From the NCBI RefSeq assembly GCF_002837185.1, contig NZ_KZ478011.1:1-64000 (forward strand): a stretch of 64,000 nt of DNA, read 5' to 3'. The notes under the pieces are model-generated. The model ran no database searches. It had not been told where the DNA came from and saw only the letters and a list, made by a program, of their open reading frames with translations. Of the stretch, positions 1-8,942 are shown piece after piece (positions within the stretch are counted from its first letter, which is position 1; each line of letters starts with the position of its first letter). The position numbers and the translations under genes were made by a program. Origin of the DNA: Pseudomonas fluorescens. GTDB lineage: Bacteria > Pseudomonadota > Gammaproteobacteria > Pseudomonadales > Pseudomonadaceae.

Positions 1-64
1 GTTTCGACTGCGCCGGAAGTGGGGCGAATTATAGGCGCACAGAATCTGCCGTCAACGTCTAATT

Positions 65-104
65 TCGTTTTCTTATCAAATAGTTAGAATTGATCAGAAA
101 ACGA
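65..104. repeat. 15-bp inverted repeat (stem-loop) downstream of the CoA-transferase gene
   Basis: Arms at 65-79 and 90-104 match at 14 of 15 positions around a 10-base loop. The element sits 30 bases beyond the stop codon of the minus-strand CoA-transferase gene. It has no long T-run on either side, so it is a weak candidate for an intrinsic terminator. It could instead be an mRNA 3'-end stabilising hairpin or an operator for a gene left of the window. Confidence 0.5.
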
Positions 105-133
105 CCGAAGCTCCTCTATATAGAAGAGAGGTT

Positions 134-1354
134 TCAGATAACTCCAGCCTCTCTTAAAGCAGCCACGCTCGACGGCGCCAGCCCCAGCACACTTTGCAGC
201 ACTTGAATCGTATGCTCACCCAACAACGGGGGCGCACTGCGATACTCCACTGGAGTCTTGGAAAGACGAATTGGACTGGCAACCTGAGGCACCATCCCCG
301 CCAAGGCATGAGGCAGCTCTATGGCCAACCCACGCGCCTTGACCTGCGGATCAGCAAACATCTGTGCCAGGTCATTGATCGGCCCACAAGGCACACCTAC
401 TTTCTCCAGCTGCGATACCCACTCCGCCGTAGTCTTGAAGACAGTCGCCTGGCGAATCAGCGGAACCAGCGCCGCACGATTGGCAACTCGCATCTTATTG
501 GTAGAGAACCGCAGATCATCCGCCCACTGGGGCTGCCCGGCCACCTCGGCGAACTTGCGAAACTGCCCGTCATTCCCCACGGTCAGAATGAAATCACCAT
601 CAGCCGTGGGAAAGTCCTGATAAGGCACGATGTTCGGATGCGCATTGCCCAGGCGTTTTGGCGAAACGCCGGTGGTCAGGTAGTTCATCGCCTGGTTAGC
701 CAGACAAGCTACCTGCACATCCAGCAGCGCCATATCAATATGCTGTCCACCGCCGTCGTGATCCCGGTGAGCCAGCGCCGCCAGGATCGCTACGGTCGAA
801 TAGAGCCCGGTGAGAATATCGGTCAATGCCACCCCAACCTTCACCGGCCCCGCACCCTCATCACCCTCAGGCCGACCGGTGAGGCTCATCAACCCACCCA
901 GCCCTTGAATCATGAAGTCATAGCCGGCACGGGTTGCATAAGGGCCGGTCTGGCCAAAGCCGGTGATCGAGCAATAGATCAGCTCCGGATTAATCTCCTT
1001 GAGCGACTCGTAATCCAAGCCATAAGCCGCCAAGCCACCCACTTTAAAGTTTTCGATCAGAATGTCCGACTTGGCAGCCAGATCACGCACCAGCTTCTGC
1101 CCCTCTGGCTTGGTGAAGTCGATGGTCACCGACTCCTTGTTCCGGTTGGCGGACAGGTAGTAAGCCGCCTCACTGGTGTTCTCACCATAAGCATCCTTGA
1201 GAAAAGGCGGCCCCCAGGCGCGCGTGTCGTCACCATTGCCCGGCCTTTCGACCTTGATCACCTCGGCCCCGAGGTCCGCAAGTATCTGCCCGGACCAAGG
1301 GCCCGCCAGTACTCGCGATAAATCCAGTACCCGCAGATGCGAAAGCGCGCCCAT
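134..1354 (-). CDS. CaiB/BaiF-family CoA-transferase (probable glutarate CoA-transferase)
   Basis: A 406-residue class III (CaiB/BaiF) CoA-transferase. The N-terminus has the family's typical opening (LRVLDLSRVLAGPW, AEVIKVERPG), and Asp179 in the GVALTDILTG segment is at the position of the catalytic aspartate that forms the acyl anhydride. It lies 13 bases downstream of the glutaryl-CoA dehydrogenase gene and shares its strand, so the pair is almost certainly one operon. From that context I infer that it activates glutarate to glutaryl-CoA, using succinyl-CoA as donor, at the end of lysine/5-aminovalerate catabolism. In PAO1 the same three-gene arrangement (CoA-transferase, gcdH, LysR) is found. 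The family is certain; the substrate is inferred from the neighbours. Confidence 0.9.
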   Translation of the reverse strand: MGALSHLRVLDLSRVLAGPWSGQILADLGAEVIKVERPGNGDDTRAWGPPFLKDAYGENTSEAAYYLSANRNKESVTIDFTKPEGQKLVRDLAAKSDILIENFKVGGLAAYGLDYESLKEINPELIYCSITGFGQTGPYATRAGYDFMIQGLGGLMSLTGRPEGDEGAGPVKVGVALTDILTGLYSTVAILAALAHRDHDGGGQHIDMALLDVQVACLANQAMNYLTTGVSPKRLGNAHPNIVPYQDFPTADGDFILTVGNDGQFRKFAEVAGQPQWADDLRFSTNKMRVANRAALVPLIRQATVFKTTAEWVSQLEKVGVPCGPINDLAQMFADPQVKARGLAIELPHALAGMVPQVASPIRLSKTPVEYRSAPPLLGEHTIQVLQSVLGLAPSSVAALREAGVI

Positions 1355-1367
1355 GTCCGTGCTCCTA

Positions 1368-2549
1368 TTAATAGAAGGCCTGAAGACCGGTTTGTGCGCG
1401 CCCCAGGATCAAGGCATGCACGTCATGCGTGCCTTCATAGGTGTTGACCACCTCCAGGTTGACCAGATGACGCGCCACCCCAAACTCGTCGGAGATGCCA
1501 TTGCCACCCAGCATGTCCCGAGCCATGCGCGCGATATCCAGGGACTTGCCGCAAGAGTTGCGCTTCATGATCGAAGTAATCTCAACCGCCGCCGTGCCTT
1601 CATCCTTCATTCGGCCCAGGCGCAGACAACCTTGCAGCGCCAACGTGATCTCGGTCTGCATGTCGGCCAGCTTCTTCTGGATCAACTGCGTGGCCGCCAA
1701 CGGGCGACCAAACTGCTGACGATCAAGGGTGTACTGGCGCGCGGTGTGCCAGCAGAACTCCGCAGCCCCCAGCGCGCCCCAGGAGATGCCGTACCGTGCC
1801 GAATTCAGGCAAGTAAAAGGACCTTTCAAGCCACGCACGTCCGGAAAGATGTTCTCTTCGGGAACAAACACGTTGTCCATGACAATTTCGCCGGTAATGG
1901 ACGCTCGCAGGCCGACCTTGCCGTGAATCGCCGGAGCACTCAGGCCTTTCCAGCCCTTCTCCAATACAAAACCGCGAATGTCGCCGGCGTCGTCCTTGCC
2001 CCACACCACAAAAACGTCGGCAATCGGGCTGTTGGTAATCCACATCTTCGCGCCGGTCAGGCTGTAGCCGCCATCCACTTTGCGCGCACGGGTAATCATC
2101 GCACCCGGGTCAGAACCATGGTCGGGCTCGGTGAGACCGAAGCAGCCGATCCATTCGCCGGACGCCAATTTCGGCAGGTACTTTTGCTTTTGCGCTTCGG
2201 TACCGAATTCATTGATCGGCACCATGACCAATGAGGACTGCACACTCATCATCGAGCGATAACCGGAATCGACACGCTCGACTTCACGGGCAATCAACCC
2301 ATAGCTGACGTAGTTCAAGCCACTGCCACCGTATTGCTCGGGAATCATGGCGCCCAGCAAACCGGTTTCGCCCATCTCGCGGAAGATCGCGGGGTCGGTC
2401 TTTTCATGACGGAAAGCTTCAAGCACACGGGGAGCCAACTTGTCCCGAGCAAATTGCTCGGCACTGTCACGCACCATGCGCTCTTCTTCGGTGAGCTGTT
2501 GATCCAGCAACAGCGGATCGATCCAGTTGAAGCTTGCCTTGCCAGCCAT
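1368..2549 (-). CDS. gcdH: glutaryl-CoA dehydrogenase
   Basis: A 393-residue acyl-CoA dehydrogenase that oxidatively decarboxylates glutaryl-CoA to crotonyl-CoA with FAD, passing electrons to ETF. Family motifs are clear: CFGLTEPDHGSDP for FAD/substrate binding, the RQQFGRPL segment, and the catalytic Glu near residue 372 in NTYEGTHDVHALILGRA, the typical GcdH position. The frame is open upstream to 2633, but the start at 2549 (MAGKASFNW) is chosen because a GAGGA ribosome-binding sequence lies about 8 bases before it and the length then matches the family. It is first in an operon with the downstream CoA-transferase and divergent from a LysR regulator. Confidence 0.95.
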   Translation of the reverse strand: MAGKASFNWIDPLLLDQQLTEEERMVRDSAEQFARDKLAPRVLEAFRHEKTDPAIFREMGETGLLGAMIPEQYGGSGLNYVSYGLIAREVERVDSGYRSMMSVQSSLVMVPINEFGTEAQKQKYLPKLASGEWIGCFGLTEPDHGSDPGAMITRARKVDGGYSLTGAKMWITNSPIADVFVVWGKDDAGDIRGFVLEKGWKGLSAPAIHGKVGLRASITGEIVMDNVFVPEENIFPDVRGLKGPFTCLNSARYGISWGALGAAEFCWHTARQYTLDRQQFGRPLAATQLIQKKLADMQTEITLALQGCLRLGRMKDEGTAAVEITSIMKRNSCGKSLDIARMARDMLGGNGISDEFGVARHLVNLEVVNTYEGTHDVHALILGRAQTGLQAFY

Positions 2550-2701
2550 GAATAAGTCCTCACGAAAAGAATCAAAACGTCGTGCAGGCAGACTAGGCCG
2601 GGGCGACGCAGAGGGCAAACGAGGTTTCTGCATGAGCTTGTGCTAATTTCTCACTTCGTGATGCCTTGAGAGGCCAAAAACGCGCCTTATCTGTGAGAAC
2701 A
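2550..2701. promoter_or_regulatory. divergent gcdH / gcdR promoter region
   Basis: This 152-base region separates gcdH (minus) from the LysR-type regulator (plus), which is the standard arrangement for a LysR protein controlling both its own gene and its divergent target. A small dyad, TCAC-TTC-GTGA at 2651-2661, lies mid-region and could be part of the binding site. I cannot assign -10/-35 boxes with confidence. Confidence 0.5.
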
Positions 2702-3607
2702 ATGTATATGCGCAGGAAAATCCCCAGCACCACCGCACTTGTCAGCTTTGAAGCAGCGGCCCGCCATGAGAGCTTCACCAAGGCGGCGCAGGAGCTTTCC
2801 ATCACTCAAGGCGCTATCTGCCGACAGATCGCCAGCCTTGAAGAGTTTTTGAGTGTCGAGCTGTTTCGACGCTCGCGGCGCGGGGTAAAACTGACCGAGG
2901 CTGGGCTGTCCTATAGCCGCAGGGTGGCTACGCAACTGGATGCAGTCGAACGCGACACGCTGTCAGTCATGGGTCAACAGGGCGCGAATGTCATCGAACT
3001 CGCCGTGGTACCGACTTTCGGCACCCAATGGCTGATCCCGCGCCTGAAAGACTTTCAACAGCGGCACCCGGAAGTAACGGTCAACCTGACCAACCGCACG
3101 CGCCCCTTTCTTTTTGCCGACACCGAGTTCGACGCTGCGATCTATTTCGGCGATGCCGACTGGTCCGGCACCGAATCCCACAGGCTCATGGGTGAAAACC
3201 CTGCTCCCGTGTGCAGCCCACGCTTGCTCGGCGACCGCACACACTTGACCCCTCAGGAAATTGCCGACCAGCCTCTGCTGCAGCAGACAACGCGCCCTTA
3301 TGCCTGGCGTCAGTGGTTCAACGCCCAACAGATGAGCGTTCCCCGCGACATGACAGGCCCGCGTTACGAGCTATTCTCGATGCTGTCCCAGGCGGCAATG
3401 CATGACATGGGCATTGCATTGATCCCGCCCTTCCTGATCCAGCGAGAGTTGAAAGAGCAACACCTGGTGATCGCGAGCCATCAAACCCTGCGCAGCGACA
3501 AGGCGTATTACCTGATGATTCCGGAACGAAAGGTCGAATCCGCGTCCTTGCAAGCGTTCCGCGATTGGCTCATCGAGCAATCTCGGCGCTACGACCCCGA
3601 TATTTAA
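2702..3607 (+). CDS. gcdR: LysR-family transcriptional regulator of glutarate catabolism
   Basis: A LysR-type regulator of about 301 residues. The N-terminal winged helix-turn-helix is evident (ALVSFEAAARHESFTKAAQELSITQGAICRQI-type sequence around residues 10-45), followed by a PBP2-like effector domain (VVPTFGTQWLIPRL onward). The reading frame is open from 2666, but 2702 or 2708 gives the usual short LysR N-terminus just before the HTH. It is transcribed away from gcdH with 152 bases between, so it is inferred to activate the glutaryl-CoA dehydrogenase operon in response to glutarate, as GcdR does in other pseudomonads. The family call is firm; the name rests on synteny. Confidence 0.85.
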   Translation: MYMRRKIPSTTALVSFEAAARHESFTKAAQELSITQGAICRQIASLEEFLSVELFRRSRRGVKLTEAGLSYSRRVATQLDAVERDTLSVMGQQGANVIELAVVPTFGTQWLIPRLKDFQQRHPEVTVNLTNRTRPFLFADTEFDAAIYFGDADWSGTESHRLMGENPAPVCSPRLLGDRTHLTPQEIADQPLLQQTTRPYAWRQWFNAQQMSVPRDMTGPRYELFSMLSQAAMHDMGIALIPPFLIQRELKEQHLVIASHQTLRSDKAYYLMIPERKVESASLQAFRDWLIEQSRRYDPDI

Positions 3608-4058
3608 GGCTAATCCACATTAGTTGACCCTGTAGTCAATTAAATAAAAGCACTACAGATATACGTGGATGTCGCATTTAAACAGACTGTACCTGCTGAA
3701 CAAAAAAGGGGCGCAAAGCCATGAACGATACGGCTTGTAGCGACTATCACGGTTCAATAACCGACTATTCACATTGACGATGGAAAAACCGAGCATTACT
3801 TCATACAAGCCCTTAAATACCTGTATTTAAAGAGGTTATTTCGGCGCATTGCGACAATCAGTCACAGGGTGACTTGTAGTTAATTTTTCGTCACCCGTCA
3901 TAATCCCTTGAAGGCCGTAAAGTTCGCCTGCAAAATGCCGCGCCCCGCTGTCATTTCAGCGGGATCGTGCTGATCGGCCGCCCCAGCTGCGCCACTCACG
4001 GCGCACTGGCCTTTTTACAAAAAGATCAAAAGCAAAAAGATCATGCAGGAGATTTGAC
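3608..4058. promoter_or_regulatory. A/T-rich leader and probable control region of the pnt operon
   Basis: No gene is visible in these 451 bases. They hold several perfect dyads: TTGAC-N6-GTCAA at 3624-3639, TTAAATA-N4-TATTTAA at 3813-3830, AGTCAC-AGG-GTGACT at 3860-3874, and a 7-bp hairpin CCCGCTG-N6-CAGCGGG at 3944-3963. A possible promoter has TTGTAG at 3874-3879 and CATAAT at 3899-3904, but its 19-base spacing is long. If real, it would give a leader of about 150 bases containing the 3944 hairpin. The composition is clearly more A/T-rich than the flanking genes. Confidence 0.45.
3860..3874. promoter_or_regulatory. candidate operator, inverted repeat AGTCAC-N3-GTGACT
   Basis: A perfect 6-bp inverted repeat with a 3-base spacer lies immediately before and partly overlaps the possible -35 region upstream of pntAA. 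Its size and place fit a dimeric regulator site. I do not recognise the consensus, so no regulator is named. Confidence 0.35.
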
Positions 4059-5180
4059 GTGCACATTGGTGTTCCTCTCGAAACCCAGACCGGTGAAACG
4101 CGGGTGGCTGCCACCCCGGAAACCATCAAGAAGCTGATCGGCCAGGGCCATAAGGTCACTGTACAAAGCGGCGCAGGCATCAAAGCCAGCATCGTCGACA
4201 GTGCCTATGAAACAGCAGGCGCAACCATTGGCAGTGCCAACGATGCGTTTGGCGCCGAACTGATCCTCAAGGTGGTTGCTCCCAGCGACAGCGAACTGGC
4301 GCTGCTCAAAAGCGGCACCGTATTGGTGGGCATGCTCAACCCGTTCAGCAACGAAACCATTGCCAAGCTCGCAGAGCGCGGCATCACGGCCTTCGCTCTC
4401 GAAGCTGCGCCACGTACCTCGCGGGCCCAGAGCCTGGATGTGCTGTCCTCCCAAGCCAACATCGCCGGCTATAAAGCGGTGTTGCTGGCGGCTCATCACT
4501 ACCCGCGCTTCATGCCGATGTTGATGACCGCCGCAGGCACAGTTAAAGCGGCCCGCGTGCTGATCCTTGGCGCGGGCGTCGCAGGTTTGCAGGCCATCGC
4601 CACGGCGAAACGCCTGGGTGCGGTGATCGAAGCCTCTGATGTGCGCCCGGCGGTGAAGGAACAGATCGAATCCCTCGGCGCCAAGTTCGTTGACGTGCCT
4701 TACGAAACCGATGAGGAACGTGAATGCGCGGTCGGCGTTGGCGGATACGCGCGCCCGATGCCAAGCAGTTGGATGCAGCGCCAGGCCCTGGCTGTGCATG
4801 AGCGCGCCAAACAGGCCGACATCGTCATCACCACCGCCCTGATCCCGGGCCGCAAGGCGCCGACCTTGCTCAGCGCCGACACTGTCGCGCAGATGAAGCC
4901 CGGCTCGGTGGTCATCGACCTCGCCGCCGCGCAAGGCGGCAACTGCCCGCTGACCGTCGCCAACCAGGTGGTGGTGGAAAACGGCGTAATCATTTGCGGC
5001 CCCACCAACCTGGCCGGCGCCGTGGCAGCCGATGCGTCGGCCTTGTATGCGCGCAACCTGCTGGACTTCCTGAAGCTGGTCTTCACCAAGGAAGGGCAGT
5101 TTGAAATCAACCTCGAAGACGACATCGTCGCCGCGTGCCTGATGTGCCGCGACGGCCAAGTCATCCGCAAAAACGCCTAA
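4059..5180 (+). CDS. pntAA: NAD(P) transhydrogenase subunit alpha, part 1 (NAD-binding domain I)
   Basis: A 373-residue soluble domain I of proton-translocating transhydrogenase, which transfers hydride between NADH and NADP+ coupled to proton movement. It begins like alanine dehydrogenase/PntA (HIGVPLETQTGETRVAATPETIKKL) and has the Rossmann NAD site VLILGAGVAGLQAIATAKRLGA near residue 170 and the mobile-loop region (YARPMPSSWMQRQ). In E. coli the alpha subunit is one chain; here it is split, with the membrane part encoded by the next gene 15 bases downstream. The start GTG/ATG context is good (AGGAG about 8 bases upstream). Confidence 0.95.
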   Translation: MHIGVPLETQTGETRVAATPETIKKLIGQGHKVTVQSGAGIKASIVDSAYETAGATIGSANDAFGAELILKVVAPSDSELALLKSGTVLVGMLNPFSNETIAKLAERGITAFALEAAPRTSRAQSLDVLSSQANIAGYKAVLLAAHHYPRFMPMLMTAAGTVKAARVLILGAGVAGLQAIATAKRLGAVIEASDVRPAVKEQIESLGAKFVDVPYETDEERECAVGVGGYARPMPSSWMQRQALAVHERAKQADIVITTALIPGRKAPTLLSADTVAQMKPGSVVIDLAAAQGGNCPLTVANQVVVENGVIICGPTNLAGAVAADASALYARNLLDFLKLVFTKEGQFEINLEDDIVAACLMCRDGQVIRKNA

Positions 5181-5195
5181 GCAGGGATTCAGACG

Positions 5196-5516
5196 ATGGA
5201 AGAGCTTATCTCCCCCGGTATCTACAACCTGATCATCTTTGTGCTGGCGATTTATGTCGGTTACCACGTGGTCTGGAACGTGACGCCCGCGCTGCACACG
5301 CCTTTGATGGCCGTGACCAACGCCATTTCGGCCATCGTGATCGTCGGCGCCATGCTCGCCGCCGCCCTCACAGTTACACCGCTGGGCAAGACCATGGGCA
5401 CCCTGGCCGTGGCCCTGGCGGCGGTCAACGTATTTGGTGGTTTCCTGGTCACCCGGCGAATGCTTGAGATGTTCAAGAAAAAAGCCCCGAAAGTAAAAGA
5501 AGAGGCGCCCAAGTAA
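5196..5516 (+). CDS. pntAB: NAD(P) transhydrogenase subunit alpha, part 2 (membrane segment)
   Basis: A 106-residue integral membrane protein with about three hydrophobic helices (residues 8-28, 39-58, 65-85) and a lysine-rich tail. It supplies the alpha-subunit half of transmembrane domain II of the transhydrogenase. It lies between pntAA and pntB, and its stop codon overlaps the start of pntB by one base (TAATG), so the two are translationally coupled. Length and composition match PntAB of other split-alpha transhydrogenases. Confidence 0.93.
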   Translation: MEELISPGIYNLIIFVLAIYVGYHVVWNVTPALHTPLMAVTNAISAIVIVGAMLAAALTVTPLGKTMGTLAVALAAVNVFGGFLVTRRMLEMFKKKAPKVKEEAPK

Positions 5517-6952
5517 TGAGCATGAACCTCGTCACGACGCTCTACCTGATTGCGTCGATCTGTTTCATCCAAGCCCTCAAAGGCCTCTCGCACCCGACCA
5601 CTTCGCGGCGCGGCAACCTGTTCGGCATGCTCGGCATGGCGCTGGCGGTACTCACCACCGTTGGCCTCATCTATAAGCTCGGCGCTGAGCTGGCGACGGC
5701 CGGTATCGGCTATGTGATCGTCGGCCTGCTGATCGGTGGCACCGCCGGTTCGGTCATGGCCAAGCGCGTCGAAATGACCAAGATGCCGGAACTGGTGGCG
5801 TTCATGCACAGCATGATCGGCCTGGCCGCGGTGTTTATCGCCATCGCGGCTGTCGTCGAGCCGCAATCGCTGGGTATCGTCAAGCACCTGGGCGACGCTA
5901 TTCCTGCGGGCAACCGCCTGGAACTGTTCCTCGGTGCCGCCATCGGTGCAATCACCTTCTCCGGTTCGGTGATCGCCTTCGGCAAGCTGTCTGGCAAATA
6001 CAAATTCCGCCTGTTCCAGGGCGCACCGGTGCAGTTCGGTGGCCAGCACAAGCTCAACCTGGTGCTGGGACTGCTGACGCTCGGCCTGGGCCTGGCCTTC
6101 ATGTTCAGCGGCAACCTCACGGCCTTCGCAGTGATGCTGGCCCTGGCCTTTGTACTGGGCGTGCTGATCATCATTCCAATCGGCGGCGCCGACATGCCAG
6201 TCGTTGTGTCGATGCTCAACAGCTACTCCGGCTGGGCAGCGGCGGGGATTGGCTTCTCGCTGAACAACTCGATGCTGATCATCGCCGGCTCCCTGGTGGG
6301 CTCCAGCGGCGCGATTCTGTCGTACATCATGTGCAAGGCGATGAACCGCTCTTTCTTTAACGTGCTGCTCGGCGGCTTCGGCAATGCGCCGGACGCCGGC
6401 GCTGCGGCAGGCTCCAAGGAAGCACGCCCGGTGAAATCAGGCTCGGCCGACGATGCCACTTTCTTGCTGACCAACGCCGACACCGTGATCATCGTGCCGG
6501 GCTACGGTCTGGCCGTGGCCCGGGCGCAGCACGCGCTCAAGGAACTGACCGAAAAGCTGACTCATCGCGGAGTGACGGTAAAGTACGCGATCCACCCTGT
6601 GGCGGGCCGCATGCCAGGGCACATGAACGTACTGCTGGCCGAGGCCGAAGTGCCGTACGACCAGGTGTTCGAGATGGAAGACATCAACTCCGAGTTCGGC
6701 CAGGCCGACGTGGTACTGGTGCTGGGCGCCAACGACGTGGTCAACCCGGCCGCCAAGAACGATCCGAACTCACCGATTGCCGGCATGCCGATCCTTGAAG
6801 CGTTCAAGGCCAAGACCATCATCGTCAACAAGCGCTCGATGGCCAGCGGCTACGCAGGCCTGGACAACGAGTTGTTCTACCTGGACAAGACCATGATGGT
6901 CTTCGGTGATGCCAAGAAAGTCATCGAAGACATGGTCAAAGCTGTCGAATAA
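5516..6952 (+). CDS. pntB: NAD(P) transhydrogenase subunit beta
   Basis: A 478-residue beta subunit. The first ~270 residues hold the remaining transmembrane helices of domain II. The C-terminal ~180 residues form the NADP(H)-binding domain III, recognised by GYGLAVARAQH, the HPVAGRMPGHMNVLLAEA segment, and GANDVVNPAA. With PntAA and PntAB it makes the proton pump that supplies NADPH from NADH using the proton gradient. The operon ends here with a strong intrinsic terminator 22 bases downstream. Confidence 0.95.
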   Translation: MSMNLVTTLYLIASICFIQALKGLSHPTTSRRGNLFGMLGMALAVLTTVGLIYKLGAELATAGIGYVIVGLLIGGTAGSVMAKRVEMTKMPELVAFMHSMIGLAAVFIAIAAVVEPQSLGIVKHLGDAIPAGNRLELFLGAAIGAITFSGSVIAFGKLSGKYKFRLFQGAPVQFGGQHKLNLVLGLLTLGLGLAFMFSGNLTAFAVMLALAFVLGVLIIIPIGGADMPVVVSMLNSYSGWAAAGIGFSLNNSMLIIAGSLVGSSGAILSYIMCKAMNRSFFNVLLGGFGNAPDAGAAAGSKEARPVKSGSADDATFLLTNADTVIIVPGYGLAVARAQHALKELTEKLTHRGVTVKYAIHPVAGRMPGHMNVLLAEAEVPYDQVFEMEDINSEFGQADVVLVLGANDVVNPAAKNDPNSPIAGMPILEAFKAKTIIVNKRSMASGYAGLDNELFYLDKTMMVFGDAKKVIEDMVKAVE

Positions 6953-6974
6953 CACTGCGCCAGCGCAATACCCG

Positions 6975-7006
6975 AAACCCTGGCCTCCGATAGGCTGGGG
7001 TTTTTT
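6975..7006 (+). terminator. intrinsic terminator of the pnt operon
   Basis: A G/C-rich stem-loop (AACCCTGGCCT paired with AGGCTGGGGTT around a short loop) is followed directly by six T residues, 22 bases after the pntB stop codon. Confidence 0.85.
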
Positions 7007-7130
7007 ATGAACGGATGAAACCGACCAAAGGCTCTAAATCGCCACTCGGCATTCGACCATGGTAGCGGGCCGAAACTTTTTGAAATCACTACACTGCCCA
7101 ACTTGCTTCCGCAGCCTGAGATAACCATTC

Positions 7131-8624
7131 ATGTACCGTGATCGTATCCGCTTGCCTTCGTTGTTGAACAAGGTCATGAGCGCGGCAGATGCCGCTGCAC
7201 TGATCGAGGACGGCATGACCGTCGGCATGAGCGGCTTCACCCGCGCCGGTGAAGCCAAGGCCGTTCCCCACGCCCTGGCCGAGCGCGCCAAGACGTCACC
7301 ACTGAAAATCACCCTGATGACCGGCGCCAGCCTGGGCAACGACCTGGACAAGCAATTGACCGAAGCCGGCGTGCTGTCACGTCGTATGCCGTTCCAGGTT
7401 GATAGCACCTTGCGCAAGGCAATCAACGCCGGCGAAGTGATGTTTATCGACCAGCACTTATCGGAAACCGTCGAGCAACTGCGCAACAACCAGCTCAAGT
7501 TGCCGGACATCGCCGTGATCGAAGCCGTTGCAATCACCGAACAAGGCCATATCGTGCCCACCACCTCGGTGGGCAACTCCGCCAGCTTCGCGATTTTTGC
7601 CAAACAAGTAATCGTCGAGATCAATCTGGCGCACAACCCGAACCTTGAGGGGCTGCACGACATTTATATCCCTTCCTACCGGCCAACCCGCACGCCGATT
7701 CCGCTGGTCAAGGTCGACGATCGTATTGGCAGCCCGGCGATTCCCATCCCGCCCGAGAAAATCGTCGCCATCGTGATCACCAACCAGGCCGACTCTGCCT
7801 CCACCGTGACGCCACCCGACAGCGACACCCAGGGCATCGCCAACCACCTGATCAACTTTCTGAAACAGGAAGTAGAGGCCGGGCGCATGACCAACAAGCT
7901 CGGCCCGCTGCAGGCCGGTATCGGCAACATCGCTAACGCAGTGATGTGCGGCTTGATTGACTCGCCGTTCGAAGACTTGACCATGTATTCGGAAGTGCTG
8001 CAGGACTCCACATTCGACCTGATCGACGCGGGCAAGCTGAGCTTCGCCTCCGGCAGCTCGATTACCCTGTCGGAACGACGCAATGCCGATGTGTTCGGCA
8101 ATCTTGCGCACTACAAGGACAAGCTGGTGCTGCGCCCGCAGGAAATCTCCAACCATCCTGAAGTGGTGCGCCGCCTGGGCATCATCGGCATCAATACAGC
8201 GCTGGAATTCGATATCTACGGCAACGTGAATTCCACCCATGTCTGCGGCACGCGGATGATGAACGGCATTGGCGGCTCCGGGGACTTTGCGCGCAATGCG
8301 CACCTGGCGATCTTCGTCACCAAGTCGATTGCCAAAGGCGGCGCGATTTCCAGCGTAGTGCCGATGGTCAGCCATGTGGACCACACCGAGCATGACGTCG
8401 ACATCCTGGTGACCGAAGTGGGCCTGGCGGACCTGCGTGGCCTGGCGCCACGCGAGCGGGCCCGAGTGATCATCGACAACTGCGTGCACCCAGCGTATCG
8501 CGACGCGCTTAACGGTTACTTCGTTGCCGCCTGCGCTATCGGCGGGCATACCCCGCATATCCTGCGCGACGCACTGAGCTGGCACATTAACCTGGAAGAA
8601 ACCGGGCACATGCTCAAGGCTTGA
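7131..8624 (+). CDS. acetyl-CoA hydrolase/transferase family protein (succinyl-CoA:acetate CoA-transferase type)
   Basis: A 497-residue class I CoA-transferase of the Ach1/Cat1/AarC group. Two tandem CoA-transferase lobes are expected; the C-terminal lobe has the glycine-rich GIGGSGDFARNAHL loop near residue 380. The length is standard for the group. Members move CoA between succinyl-CoA, propionyl-CoA or acetyl-CoA and acetate, allowing acetate activation or removal of excess acyl-CoA. The gene is monocistronic as far as can be seen: a terminator precedes it and a long inverted repeat follows it. The exact acyl donor and acceptor cannot be read from sequence. Confidence 0.88.
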   Translation: MYRDRIRLPSLLNKVMSAADAAALIEDGMTVGMSGFTRAGEAKAVPHALAERAKTSPLKITLMTGASLGNDLDKQLTEAGVLSRRMPFQVDSTLRKAINAGEVMFIDQHLSETVEQLRNNQLKLPDIAVIEAVAITEQGHIVPTTSVGNSASFAIFAKQVIVEINLAHNPNLEGLHDIYIPSYRPTRTPIPLVKVDDRIGSPAIPIPPEKIVAIVITNQADSASTVTPPDSDTQGIANHLINFLKQEVEAGRMTNKLGPLQAGIGNIANAVMCGLIDSPFEDLTMYSEVLQDSTFDLIDAGKLSFASGSSITLSERRNADVFGNLAHYKDKLVLRPQEISNHPEVVRRLGIIGINTALEFDIYGNVNSTHVCGTRMMNGIGGSGDFARNAHLAIFVTKSIAKGGAISSVVPMVSHVDHTEHDVDILVTEVGLADLRGLAPRERARVIIDNCVHPAYRDALNGYFVAACAIGGHTPHILRDALSWHINLEETGHMLKA

Positions 8625-8634
8625 TGGATACACG

Positions 8635-8670
8635 ACCGGGTCGATACCTATACAGTTGTATCGACCCGGT
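8635..8670. repeat. 13-bp perfect inverted repeat after the CoA-transferase gene
   Basis: Arms 8635-8647 (ACCGGGTCGATAC) and 8658-8670 are perfectly complementary around a 10-base loop, 10 bases after the stop codon. It would form a very stable hairpin and probably ends or protects the transcript, although no T-run follows. The loop and right arm also include TACAGTTGTA (8651-8660), which resembles the motifs repeated further downstream. Confidence 0.6.
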
Positions 8671-8695
8671 GCTTTGATCGGCAGATCTATCAAAA

Positions 8696-8860
8696 ACTGT
8701 ACTGCTGTACCGGTCATTTCCTACGGAAATATCCCACAACCCCCATCAAAAAAGCCTAATTCGCACCGTTTAAGTGCGCACAGGTACAGTTGCCCCAATT
8801 TCGTACCGTACAGCCTCTATAAACAGTTAACTGGCCCCTCACAATACAGGTGAACTGTAT
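8696..8860. promoter_or_regulatory. operator cluster upstream of the DUF1127 gene
   Basis: A family of related short motifs is packed into this region: ACTGTACTGCTGTACC (8696-8711), ACAGGTACAGTT (8780-8791), GTACCGTACAG (8803-8813), AACAGTTAAC (8822-8831), and a perfect dyad ATACAG-N5-CTGTAT (8844-8860). ACAGGTACAGTT and AACAGTTAAC recur exactly upstream of the first DUF2388 gene. Repeated CTGTAC-type half-sites are typical of GntR/MocR-family regulators, so that class is inferred; no such regulator gene lies within the window. Confidence 0.5.
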
Positions 8861-8942
8861 CTAGAGACTCTTGCGTGCGAAGAGGATCATTGGCATCAGT
8901 TAAACCACTACCTAATCCCGCCACAAGCGGAAGGATGTCATC

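Noticed and set aside
4041..5297. 418-codon minus-strand frame over pntAA
   Set aside because: Mirror of the real transhydrogenase gene with low-complexity composition and no recognisable motif.
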